64,000 nt of DNA from the NCBI GenBank assembly GCA_963678675.1, contig OY783193.1, positions 15,389,746-15,453,745 on the forward strand, given 5' to 3'. How positions within the stretch are numbered: the stretch's first letter is position 1; each line of letters starts with the position of its first letter. Shown here piece by piece: positions 31,052-41,239 of the stretch. Origin of the DNA: Xiphydria camelus (taxonomy: Eukaryota > Arthropoda > Insecta > Hymenoptera > Xiphydriidae). The notes under the pieces were generated by a model, which saw only the letters and a list, made by a program, of their open reading frames with translations, made no database searches and was not told the DNA's origin. Both the position numbers and the translations under genes were made by a program.

Positions 31052-31112
31052 TAAAGATCGCAGGTTCGAGTCCTGGCCGGGTCGGGTTTGAGAAAAAAAA
31101 CCCGACACTCTA

Positions 31113-31487
31113 CCGTATGTATCATGCCAAATTAAACAAGCAGATATACCGACACTGCCGAAACTTTATCGACGGTCAAGAATTTTATAGTTAGAGTTGG
31201 CTTGAGAAGAGTGCGCTGTGTGTGCTGCGTGAGAGCGAAAAATGTCAAACGTCTGATTTCCCGATAGCTGTCAATTCGGAAAATCGAAGTATTGAATAAT
31301 AGACGAAACACTTCGATCTCTTGAATTAACAGCTATCGGGAAATCAGACGTTTGACACTTTTCGCTCTCACGCAGCACACACAGCGCACTCTTCTCAAGC
31401 CGACTCTAACTATAAAATTCTTGACCGTCGGTAAAGTTTCGGCAGTGTCGGTATATCTGCTTCTTTAATTTGGCATGATACATACGG
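31113..31487. mobile_element. Foldback MITE, family C copy 1
   Basis: TA-flanked ends CCGTATGTATCATGCC and inverse. The arms of about 180 bp are almost perfect inverted repeats around a short loop near 31300 (GAAGTATTGAATAATAGAC). Confidence 0.88.
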
Positions 31488-31517
31488 TAGGTACGGTGGT
31501 ACTTTGCTATCGGGGTC

Positions 31518-31664
31518 TGTACCGTATGTCCCACTCCCCCGATAGCCAAGCGTGACTTTCACCAAAAAGTCACGCGGTGGCGCTACTTGGTGCTGCCACC
31601 GTAGCTTCACTGTGGGATTACGCAGTGATCGCCAGAAGGGGAAATCACTGTGGCTACACACTAA
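31518..31664. repeat. CACNGTG-array element, copy 2
   Basis: TACCGTATGTCCCACTCCCC followed by CGATAGCCAAGCGTGACTTT and words CACGCGGTG, CACCGT and CACTGTG. It is cut on the right by the family B MITE at 31665. Confidence 0.55.
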
Positions 31665-31810
31665 AGGCCATCACACGTGAAAAAACGTAAGCAGTAACAG
31701 TAAGGATTGACCAATCAGAAAGCCTGTTTAAGCATAATTCCGTAAGAATAGTATTTCTGATTGGTCAATCCTTACTGTTACTGCTTACGTTTTTTCACGT
31801 GTGATGGCCT
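31665..31810. mobile_element. Foldback MITE, family B copy 2
   Basis: TAA at 31662-31664 and 31811-31813. Ends AGGCCATCACACGTGA and inverse, arms of about 58 bp containing ACCAATCAGAAA / TTTCTGATTGGT. Confidence 0.92.
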
Positions 31811-32149
31811 TAAGCACACCAAGTGACATTTCGCGAGGAGACCCTCCCCGACAGCCAAGAGTGACTTTCAGCAAAAAATCACACGATGGCGCTACTTAAC
31901 TATGGCGATAGCTTAACTAGGCACTGAACTATATTGCCGTGACAGATAACCGGCGACGCGACCAATAGTAAAAACACATAATAAAAAATATAGAGTAAAT
32001 ATATTTATATATAGAGTAAATATAATAAAATAACCTAGAGTAGATATATCGATACTGAAAAACGCCGAGTTGAAGCGTTTCGTGTAACCTCAAAATCGAA
32101 AAGTTTGGAAAAATTAGTAGTGAATAATTTGTAGAAGTGATGAGAAATA

Positions 32150-32470
32150 ATCATAAATAATCTTCCGAATTGTGACAGCCATCGGGAAATCAGACGACGC
32201 TTTTCGCTCTTACGCTGCGTTCTTACGAAAAGTGTGAAACGTCTGATCTCCCGATGGTTATCAATTCGGGAGATCGAAGTCTAAGCTCGAAATCGTGAAT
32301 CTTTGAATAAATGGTAAGTAATGTTCAGAAGTGAGAGTTAATAATCATTCGGGTTTTTTCGATGTCCAACCGAATTACACGCCTCATGCCTATTTGTTTC
32401 AGAAATTATTTCCGCCCTAGCACCGTGCGTGTCTAGGAAATAGTTCTACGAAGTGGCGTGAGCGATACCT
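32150..32470. repeat. Fragments related to family C MITE arms
   Basis: TCGGGAAATCAGACG and CGTCTGATCTCCCGATGG at 32171-32266 match pieces of the family C arms. There is no intact element. The rest of 31814-32470 has no recognised gene. Confidence 0.45.
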
Positions 32471-32475
32471 AAGAT

Positions 32476-32692
32476 ATGCGAGGAACAGGATCGAGAATGA
32501 ATCGTCGGTTGGCGAATATCAGTCGACGTATCGATCGAGAAAACAGTAATAAACGAACCTTTCTTCTCGCACAGATTTGGTTTACCTTCCTTCATTTTCT
32601 GATCCTATCGAGCCTCTGTTGGATCAACGGTCAAAACCAGAGGCGCCGATGCAAGCCAAAGTCTCATAAACCGCATCGCGTCCACAGCCATG
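32476..32692 (+). CDS. Candidate exon, possible secreted or membrane protein
   Basis: A 72-codon open stretch from ATG 32476 (second ATG 32497) contains a hydrophobic segment FLLAQIWFTFLHFLILSSLC followed by a basic tail (QNQRRRCKPKSHKPHRVHSHG), then a GTAAGT donor at 32693. This looks like a signal peptide plus a start of a mature chain, or a signal anchor. A similar ATGGTAAGTAAT donor context, with the same downstream intron sequence, occurs at 32307-32375, suggesting a local duplication. The LTR element inserted at 32855 lies in the presumed intron. No family recognised; it may be a chance ORF. Confidence 0.35.
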
Positions 32693-32854
32693 GTAAGTAA
32701 TATTTAGAAGTGAGAAGAAATGATAATTCGGATTTTTTCGATGCCCAACTTAACGATGGAACGAACCTAATATTTCACTTATTTTGTTCTTTTATAAAGG
32801 TAATCAATTTTACTTTGCTTATAAAGTCTTTATATATAATCAGTATGAATACCT

Positions 32855-34722
32855 TGTAACGTTGCAAATCGTGCACGCTACAATGTGACGAAGTCCTTTA
32901 CGTCGCACCACCGGTCCCGCCATCCCCAGAGCATTATTTAGAGCGTTAATAATTAGTTTTGTTAGAACCGGCTGCCGTATCTAGATCTGTAAGGGTAAAA
33001 TAGAGCTACAAGGACGCTGGAGCTGGAGGACAAGGGGCTGCAACGAGCGCCAGATGCCTACGACTTCCCTGCCAGGCGCAGGACTGGGACTTGCAAACGA
33101 GCAGCGTACCCGGCGAGGAACGTAACCTGTGTAGACAGGCACCCCATTTCTTCGGCACGGATGGACCATTTGGGAGTTAGCGCCGCATCGAGATTCTCCG
33201 CGTGATCCCACAGGGGAATGTTCCGGAGGAATCTTCGAGGGCTAACTCCGTATCGGGATCCTCCGCGTGATCCCGCAGGGGAATGTTCCGGAGGGATCCA
33301 TCAAGTCGTCATCCGTGAGGGGATAGTTCCGGAACCACGGAGAAATCCAGCGAGCTGCGCACGCATCCGAACCAACAAGGAAGGCGATATTGTCTTCGAT
33401 TGGCGATCTACGGAGCGGGCGCGCAGCGGTAATAGCAGCGTCGCGCATGCAAATCAGCGGGGGAAATCGATCTCCAATTAGATTGCGTAAAGGGCTCCTA
33501 GAGTGGGGAAGGGCCTTCTCTCCGCCTAACGAGCCGCAGCGATCCCTGGACTCTTCCTCTTTCGTGCGGACCAGCGGTGCGACTGGACGTCAGCGACTAA
33601 GCCGTCATCTGCGGACCTTTTCCGGTAAGCCGGTTTCCTATTAGCGACACGTGGCCGTGAGTAGAATCTCTTAGTCTCTCTTAATATCGTATTGCCCCTG
33701 AAAGGCCTATCGTTTATCGTTTATCGCGTGGAGGTAGCGGACCCGTGTACTCGCGTAGAATTGTAATATCTCTATCTTTTCGTTTCGCGTGTCAATCGTC
33801 GATCGTGTGTGATCGCGTAGTGATATCGTTTAAGCTATTATATCGGGGGATGCTTGGGAAATTCGGTAGCATCCGGCAACCGAATTTCCTGGGACGAATT
33901 GAGCTCGGCACCAATTTAGTAGAATATGTAACGCCGGTAGTGCGGTTACCGGCGTAGGAGAATATCTAGTGCCGATAGTACGGTGAAATCTTTGTGAAGC
34001 ATTCCGTGTGCTCGACTCTCGACTCTTTACTCTCTGTTGTCTAGTATCGACTCGCGATTACCGTTAGTGCCGGTGATTCTTTTCTTCCGAGCGCATTGTA
34101 TTCGGGCGTGTCTCCGCGACCGTTGCGATTCGAATTCGGTTATCTGCTGTCTTCGGGCGTATCTCGCGACCGTTGCGATTCGAATTCGGTTATCTGCTGT
34201 CTTCGGGCGTATCTCGCGACCGTTGCGATTCGAATTCGGTTATCTGCTGTCTTCGGGCGTAACTCGCGACCGTTGCGATTCGAATTCGGTTATCTGCTGT
34301 CTTCGGGCGTATCTCCGCGATCGTTGCGAATTCGGTTATCTGTTGTCTTCGTGCGTATTTCCGTGTATTATCGTCGCGTGCCGTCTTCGTGTGATTGTCG
34401 GATATCTGCGCTATCCGACTCTATTACATAGCATAAGTATTCTCTCAATAAACCCTAAGTGTTATTTCTTTGATTAAAAGCCGCCTCAAATTCGTTTCTG
34501 TGTCTCGCGACCCCGCCCCTCTCCTTCGCCGATACGGGGCTGAGCTAGCGGAGTTCCGTTTCCGGTTCACGTGATCTGACTGTGGCCTATCGCGAATATC
34601 TCTGGTGTCTCGGGACACCTGGCGCCCAACATATCTTTATCTGCTGTCTTACCCGAGCTGGGCCAGTCAGAGAGCGTGCCGAAGTGTGCGACTACCCGGT
34701 AGCGCCGGGTAGCGTCGTTACA
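32855..34722 (+). repeat. 5' LTR of retrotransposon 2, with 50 bp minisatellite
   Basis: Between 34097 and 34330 a 50 bp unit (containing CGATTCGAATTCGGTTATCT) is repeated about 4.5 times; TATCTGCTGT starts at 34141, 34191, 34241 and 34291. ORFs of 111-146 codons here are translations of this minisatellite. Confidence 0.93.
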
Positions 34723-34745
34723 AATTGGCGCCCAACGTGGGGCCC
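34723..34745 (+). promoter_or_regulatory. Primer-binding site of retrotransposon 2
   Basis: TGGCGCCCAACGTGGGG begins 4 bp after the LTR end, the expected place and style for a tRNA primer site. Which tRNA primes was not determined. Confidence 0.7.
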
Positions 34746-34829
34746 AAGAGAAAAGAAACTTGATTGGATTTGAGGGGCTTAAGATAGATCGTTTTGAATT
34801 TCTAAATAATATTTCCGACGAACATACCC

Positions 34830-34830
<1 letters not shown>

Positions 34831-34873
<43 letters not shown>
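34831..34873. repeat. (GA)n microsatellite in the element leader
   Basis: About 20 GA units in the untranslated leader between the LTR and gag. Confidence 0.92.
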
Positions 34874-34877
<4 letters not shown>

Positions 34878-35190
34878 TAGGAACTGGTGCGAGCGATTCG
34901 TTAGGAACTGTGAACCTTCCCGAGAATTTTCGAGAAGTATTATCTCGACGTGAGATATTTGAAACGTTGATACTTTGTATTCATTTCGCGTAACTGCCGT
35001 AGCCGTTTCGGCTGTAATCCTTTGTCACTACTTTCTTACATTCGTAGAATAAGCTTTGTTTCCTTGCCCTTCGCCCGTATTTACTTTACGATTCTTGGTT
35101 CCCCTATCACTACCTCTCCCCATTACTCTCTATCCTTGAGCCCTGTTTACGGTCAGATACGCTATACGAGACGAGAAACTTAGCACCGCG

Positions 35191-36543
35191 ATGTCGCATA
35201 CCCCCTCTCCCGATGACGCGTGGATATACACGCTGGCGGGTGACGCGTTACGCTGGGAACTGCGTAAGCGAGATTTGAGTGAGGACGGAACCGTACCCAC
35301 TCTCAGACAACGGTTGGTCAATTTTATGGGCTTTATGCGTTCGACGGGCCCAGAAATGTCAGTGCGTGAACGAGTCGGTAGCTTCCCGCAATTGCCTACA
35401 TCTAACGGTACACTCGCGATGTCCCGCGAACCTGCTTCACAGGAGAACCCCTTACACTCTATCCGACCGTTAGGAGAAAATCGCGACGCCGCGAATGCGC
35501 CTCACAATTTCCAACGTGGAAACTCTACCTTCCTTCCGCCGTTACCTGGAGTTACCCCCGCGTTACCTTCTCATAGCTATCAAACTTCCTCACCGAATCG
35601 TCATAATCAGAACTTAACGGCACGTACCGCGTACGATGTAATGTGACGCTGGAAATTACAATTCACCGGTACTCGCGGGGAAGACGCCGAAGCATTTCTC
35701 CTACGCGTCGAGGAAGGTCGATTGATCGCCCCGGTTGACGATACAGAGTTGTTATGTTGCCTCCCTTTCTTTCTATCCGGAATCGCATTACATTGGTTTC
35801 GCAGCAAGCGCGACAGATTTACCTCTTGGGAAGTTTTCCAACATGAGTGGCGTAACAGGTTTAGCGACGTTGATTTCCAATTCGGGTTACGCGAAGAAAT
35901 TTTCCGCCGTACGCAGGGCAATGACGAACCCGTTGCCGACTATCTTACATGCTTACGCATTCTTTTCGGACGACTACGACCAGTATGGAGTGAGTCCGAA
36001 CAGCTTAACTGCGCTCATCGTAATATGCAGCCTCGTCTACAAGTCGCGATACACCGGACGGAAATTGAAAACTTGGACGAGCTAGAGATTAGAGCGACAC
36101 GGATTGAAAAGAGTTTCGATATCGCTAAGACCTTTCGTCCCCCACCGACCCCGGAACGATCATTGTTCCCGGATCTCGCGTGTCGTAGTCCAAAGAACCC
36201 TTCGCATGGAGGTAGAGTTACTTCAACTACCTTAGCTACCCTGCAAGATTCGGAAGATACTCTTGCTGCCTTATCGAACACTCGGAATACCTCCTCTACT
36301 AATCCTTTCCTTCCTACAGCGGAACCGGACCGAGTACCTTCCGCGAATAATCCTGCCCTTACTACTAACGCGGAATCATCCACTTCGCGATCCACCCGGT
36401 TGTGTTGGAATTGTCGGAAAACCGGACACCGTTACCGAGAATGTGTCGATTCTCGGCGAAAATTTTGTTTCGGGTGCGGTAATGAAAACGTTACGAAGTC
36501 GACATGTCCTAAGTGCTCGGGAAACACAAACAGGAGTCGATAA
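35191..36543 (+). pseudogene. gag of retrotransposon 2, one in-frame TGA
   Basis: ATG 35191 opens a frame that stays open to 36543 except for a single TGA at 35644-35646. The first part contains a SAP-like stretch (LRKRDLSEDGTVPTLRQRLV). After the stop comes the capsid region (GEDAEAFLLRVEEGRLI, ALHWFRSKRDRFTSWEVF, DEPVADYLTCLRILFGRL). Two zinc-knuckle-like motifs lie at the end: CWNCRKTGHRYREC (CX2CX4HX4C, 36403-36444) and a second Cys cluster CFGCGNENVTKSTCPKC. Order and motifs are those of an insect gypsy gag. Confidence 0.85.
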
Positions 36544-37259
36544 GCGCGGTTGATACGGCTCCTATAACCCGGACTACCGCGGACGAATTCTATTATCATC
36601 CTCCTGACAATGACAATCCTCATTCGCTTGTATATCTTACAATTCTTATAAAAGGGCACCCTCTAGTTGCTTTAGTCGATTCGGGAGCCAGTCGAACTTT
36701 CTTAGGACCCCGGGCCGTGGCATTAGTAGAAAAACTAAAATTACCGATCAGAGTCACTCCTAGAGGACAAGTCCGTACCGCGACCGGCCAATTCGCAGGC
36801 ATTTCGGAAGAAGTAAACCTACCCGTGGAACTCGAAGGTGAAATTAGAGACATCCGAGCCCGCATTCTCCCCGCGCTAGCCTTGACGTGCGTCCTCGGAA
36901 TCGACTTTCTATCATCCTTTGGTATCTCGATTGACTTTAAAAGGTTAACGTGGTGTTTTGATTCTCGACCGACTCGTCAATATCCCTTTGAAAGAAAACT
37001 ATCGGACGCGGAACGCGTGTTTACGTGTTATGGCCTTAGCGAGCTCACTCAAACAGAAACGGAAATTCTCGCGACCTTTTCGAAAACGGAGATACCGCCA
37101 ACTCCGAATAAACTCGGTTTGACTACCTTAACCCAACACACTATCGACGTAGGCGACCATCCGGCCATTAAACAACGGTATTATCAAGTCGTGCCCCAAC
37201 TGCGCGGAAAATTGGAAGGCCCGGAGGCCCCAGGGATTGGCAGCCTACGCACAGGCTAG
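36513..37259 (+). CDS. Aspartic protease and start of pol, truncated
   Basis: This frame overlaps the end of gag by 31 bp in the -1 frame, as expected for ribosomal frameshifting. It contains the retroviral-type protease: VALVDSGASRTFLGPRAVAL (active site DSG), TATGQFAG and VLGIDFLSSFGISID. The linker to reverse transcriptase follows (HTIDVGDHPAIKQRYYQVVP), after which the frame continues for 23 unrelated residues and stops. Reverse transcriptase, RNase H and integrase are absent. Confidence 0.85.
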   Translation: MLGKHKQESISAVDTAPITRTTADEFYYHPPDNDNPHSLVYLTILIKGHPLVALVDSGASRTFLGPRAVALVEKLKLPIRVTPRGQVRTATGQFAGISEEVNLPVELEGEIRDIRARILPALALTCVLGIDFLSSFGISIDFKRLTWCFDSRPTRQYPFERKLSDAERVFTCYGLSELTQTETEILATFSKTEIPPTPNKLGLTTLTQHTIDVGDHPAIKQRYYQVVPQLRGKLEGPEAPGIGSLRTG

Positions 37260-37914
37260 GGACCCCCGCCGCTGACCGATGGAACAACCACGCCGTGTCG
37301 TCCCGACATAATATCTGCTATCTGCTATCTCGATATCTTTGCGGCCGGTCTACTTTATCTCGCCATACTATTTGGGATCGCCGAGTACTGATTTTCCTCT
37401 ACCTTACCTTCTAGCTAACGATTGAATAAACGTCTATTCTATAACATAATAACACTCATCATTCACCCGCCTCGTTAACATAGCCTCCGTCAAACTTAGA
37501 TATTAGATCCTTTCAGGTCCGCCAAACGCAGTAAATAGGCAGAGTTTCGCCCCATATCTCACTCACTACACTACACTACCTCCGCCAAGAATTGTAGAGT
37601 TAACGTCCACACCCTTCTGTAATTATTTGAAATTTTATTTATTTTATTACTAATTTTATTAATTTACTAATTATTTTATTGATCCATTTTAATTTTGATT
37701 AATGTGATTAATTTCTATTTTGAATAGCAATCTCGTCTATTAATGATGATATTTAACGGTTCATGGTTCCACATTTCTATCGAGTAGAATATTTTGTCGT
37801 AATGATGATCGAGTAAAATCACGGGGTCGCTATATATTGAGTTAATTTCCGGCTACGTTCGCGTAGGAATATTCGGCTGACAGGCCGTTCGGCCCTTTCG
37901 AAGTAGGGGGGAGT
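37260..37914. other. Non-coding tail of retrotransposon 2
   Basis: Sequence between the deletion point and the 3' LTR; AT-rich, ends with the purine-rich tract AAGTAGGGGGGAGT. No gene. Confidence 0.7.
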
Positions 37915-39797
37915 TGTAACGTTGCAAATCGTGCACGTTACAATGTGACGAAGTCCTTTACGTCGCACCGCCGGTCCCGCCATCCCCAGAGCATTATTTA
38001 GAGCGTTAATAATTAGTTTTGTTAGAACCGGCTGCCGTATCTAGATCTGTAAGGGTAAAATAGAGCTACAAGGACGCTGGAGCTGGAGGACAAGGGGCTG
38101 CAACGAGCGCCAGATGCCGTGCGGCAAGATGCCTACGACTTCCCTGCCAGGCGCAGAACTGGGACTTGCAAACGAGCAGCGTACCCGGCGAGGAACGTAA
38201 CCTGTGTAGACAGGCACCCCATTTCTTCGGCACGGATGGACCATTTGGGAGTTAGCGCCGCATCGAGATTCTCCGCGTGATCCCACAGGGGAATGTTCCG
38301 GAGGAATCTTCGAGGGCTAACTCCGTATCGGGATCCTCCGCGTGATCCCGCAGGGGAATGTTCCGGAGGGATCCATCAAGTCGTCATCCGTGAGGGGATA
38401 GTTCCGGAACCACGGAGAAATCCAGCGAGCTGCGCACGCATCCGAACCAACAAGGAAGGCGATATTGTCTTCGATTGGCGATCTACGGAGCGGGCGCGCA
38501 GCGGTAATAGCAGCGTCGCGCATGCAAATCAGCGGGGGAAATCGATCTCCAATTAGATTGCGTAAAGGGCTCCTAGAGTGGGGAAGGGCCTTCTCTCCGC
38601 CTAACGAGCCGCAGCGATCCCTGGACTCTTCCTCTTTCGTGCGGACCAGCGGTGCGACTGGACGTCAGCGACTAAGCCGTCATCTGCGGACCTTTTCCGG
38701 TAAGCCGGTTTCCTATTAGCGACACGTGGCCGTGAGTAGAATCTCTTAGTCTCTCTTAATATCGTATTGCCCCTGAAAGGCCTATCGTTTATCGTTTATC
38801 GCGTGGAGGTAGCAGACCCGTGTACTCGCGTAGAATTGTAATATCTCTATCTTTTCGTTTCGCGTGTCAATCGTCGATCGTGTGTGATCGCGTAGTGATA
38901 TCGTTTAAGCTATTATATCGGGGGATGCTTGGGAAATTCGGTAGCATCCGGCAACCGAATTTCCTGGGACGAATTGAGCTCGGCACCAATTTAGTAGAAT
39001 ATGTAACGCCGGTAGTGCGGTTACCGGCGTAGGAGAATATCTAGTACCGATAGTACGGTGAAATCTTTGTGAAGCATTCCGTGTGCTCGACTCTCGACTC
39101 TTTACTCTCTGTTGTCTAGTATCGACTCGCGATTACCGTTAGTGCCGGTGATTCTTTTCTTCCGAGCGCATTGTATTCGGGCGTGTCTCCGCGACCATTG
39201 CGATTCGAATTCGGTTATCTGCTGTCTTCGGGCGTATCTCGCGACCGTTGCGATTCGAATTCGGTTATCTGCTGTCTTCGGGCGTATCTCGCGACCGTTG
39301 CGATTCGAATTCGGTTATCTGCTGTCTTCGGGCGTATCTCGCGACCGTTGCGATTCGAATTCGGTTATCTGCTGTCTTCGGGCGTATCTCCGCGATCGTT
39401 GCGAATTCGGTTATCTGTTGTCTTCGTGCGTATTTCCGTGTATTATCGTCGCGTGCCGTCTTCGTGTGATTGTCGGATATCTGCGCTATCCGACTCTATT
39501 ACATAGCATAAATATTCTCTCAATAAACCCTAAGTGTTATTTCTTTGATTAAAAGCCGCCTCAAATTCGTTTCTGTGTCTCGCGACCCCGCCCCTCTCCT
39601 TCGCCGATACGGGGCTGAGCTAGCGGAGTTCCGTTTCCGGTTCACGTGATCTGACTGTGGCCTATCGCGAATATCTCTGGTGTCTCGGGACACCTGGCGC
39701 CCAACATATCTTTATCTGCTGTCTTACCCGAGCTGGGCCAGTCAGAGAGCGTGCCGAAGTGTGCGACTACCCGGTAGCGCCGGGTAGCGTCGTTACA
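37915..39797 (+). repeat. 3' LTR of retrotransposon 2
   Basis: Matches the 5' LTR apart from about eight base changes and a 15 bp insertion around 38118-38132. It has the same 50 bp minisatellite at 39170-39405. Confidence 0.93.
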
Positions 39798-40068
39798 ACC
39801 TATATCACAAAACATCTAAAAATTACAAAATATATTTTATATACATATATAATATTGGGGTGTTCAAACACCCCACGATAGTAATTACGGGTATGAAAAC
39901 AACGATAGTAGTTAAGGGTTAAAATCAAATCGAAGTCAAAGTCTCGCTGATTTATCAAAACATATTTCATTGTTACGTTATATTTTAGTGGCCTTGGATG
40001 AGATCTTAGGTCTCATGGTTTACAGGACCAAATGTCATTTCCCTTTAGAAGCTACGTTTATGAATAAA

Positions 40069-40579
40069 AAATCATTTCATAATCTTCGAAAAGTAAAATT
40101 TCGAAAACGTCGTCGAGAGGTTAGTACATCTAACGATAACAAGGTCGAAGAACGAGAAAGAAAAATGATGAATCTTTCCCCTACTTATTTATATCTTTCT
40201 TTTGATTGTGTTTACTTAAAAACTGTAAAGAAAGATCCTAAATTTTTCTTGACCTCGATTTCAGGATTTCCTGGAGGACAACGTCTATGGTGGAGACGGA
40301 CGTATTGAAACTGTTAACAGAGACGAGGATATTCACGAGGAAGTCGCCGTAGAAAATTCCCCTAACGTCCAAGATGATACTTTGGATGACAATGCTGATG
40401 ACAATAGTGGGAACAATGGTCAGCAGGAAAATGAAGATAGTGCCATGGAAACGGATGATGTTGGTGTTTGGAAAATTGATCTGCTCTCGTCACAAAACGA
40501 GCAACAACTCACCGATCCGTTGGGTGAAGAAGCACTGCAGACATTTTACTTCGACGAAAATTACAGCAAACTGTTTTAA
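40069..40579 (+). CDS. Unknown acidic protein, last two exon candidates
   Basis: An exon-like stretch near 40066-40165 encodes basic sequence (RKRRREVSTSNDNKVEERER). An acceptor TCGATTTCAG ending at 40263 opens an exon 40264-40579 of 104 codons plus stop: DFLEDNVYGGDGRIETVNRD, an Asp/Asn-rich middle (DDTLDDNADDNSGNN) and the end VGVWKIDLLSSQNEQQL ... FYFDENYSKLF. The donor of the first exon is not visible (ATGAAT where related copies have GTGAGA). The protein is not recognised. It may be a nuclear factor, given the basic and acidic blocks, but this is a guess. Confidence 0.45.
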
Positions 40580-40607
40580 GAATTCCTTCGGTTGAACAAA
40601 ATGCAGT

Positions 40608-40782
40608 AAGGGAAGGCGGGGTACATTCGGACGTGGGGTACCTCTGGACAGTTTAAATTGACTGCCTTAAAGTACAAAAAGAAATCTGTAGCCAATTACA
40701 GATTTTTATTAGTACTTTAAGGCAGTCAATTTAAACTGTCCAGATGTACCTCGCGTCCGAATGTACCCCGCCTTCCCCTAAC
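40608..40782. mobile_element. 175 bp foldback MITE, GGGAAGGCGGGGTAC ends
   Basis: AGGGAAGGCGGGGTACATTC and its inverse (GAATGTACCCCGCCTTCCCC) are flanked by TA. The arms continue with GGACAGTTTAAATTGACTGCC. The loop holds AATCTGTAGCCAATTACAGATT. Confidence 0.88.
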
Positions 40783-41239
40783 CCTTTTAGTGCCGGACGG
40801 TGATATATCGTCGTTTGCAGTAATTGAAGAGTATAACTTCTAATATTAGTCTAAGTGCCAAAAGGTACAGTTGGGAAAATCGACAAAAGGAGGCAGATTC
40901 TTCAAAGGAATAAGTCGAGCATGTCTTGCAGATTTTTGAGTTTTAAGCCTCTACGTATGCTCTAGCACATAGACCCTTTTCAGATGCATTGGGGTTTGCA
41001 TTTACGACCGCTTTCAAGCAATATATATTTTTGCAAATATGGTACATAGACTAATTAGAAGTTACACTCTTCAATTGTGAAAATTGCCAACATCAAGTGG
41101 AAACAGCAATATGAATTTGGAAGTACCGTCTCCATATGTGACAATAAATCAAACAGGTAACATCGAGAACATAGGTATTGTTTGTTAGGACTTTTTGTCT
41201 GCATTGAAAATTGATTGTTTTTGAAGGGGGAAAAAATAA

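Larger units (their letters stand above)
29256..31085 (+). ncRNA. tRNA-derived SINE head split by a transposon
   Basis: The left part 29256-29304 has a pol III A box (TGGCGCAATTGG), and the right part 31055-31085 has a B box (GGTTCGAGTCC). Removing the element 29305-31051 and one TAA gives a tRNA-like unit of about 80 nt. The acceptor arm does not pair well, so it is a SINE or tRNA pseudogene, not a working tRNA. Confidence 0.65.
32855..39797 (+). mobile_element. LTR retrotransposon 2 (gypsy-like), deletion derivative
   Basis: LTRs 32855-34722 (1868 bp) and 37915-39797 (1883 bp) start TGTAACG and end CGTTACA. The 4 bp duplication ACCT flanks the element (32851-32854 and 39798-39801). Right after the 5' LTR is a primer-binding-like TTGGCGCCCAACGTGGGG, and GGGGGGAGT precedes the 3' LTR. 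The interior of 3.19 kb encodes only gag and protease. The LTRs differ by about eight substitutions plus one 15 bp indel (present in the 3' LTR near 38118), so the insertion is recent. Confidence 0.94.

Noticed and set aside
33218..33644. ORFs of 84-87 codons (repeated at 38293-38719)
   Set aside because: They are inside the LTRs of retrotransposon 2, with overlapping ORFs in other frames and no domain.
34037..34477. 146-codon ORF with repeated RFEFGYLLSSG (again at 39112-39552)
   Set aside because: It is a translation of the 50 bp LTR minisatellite.
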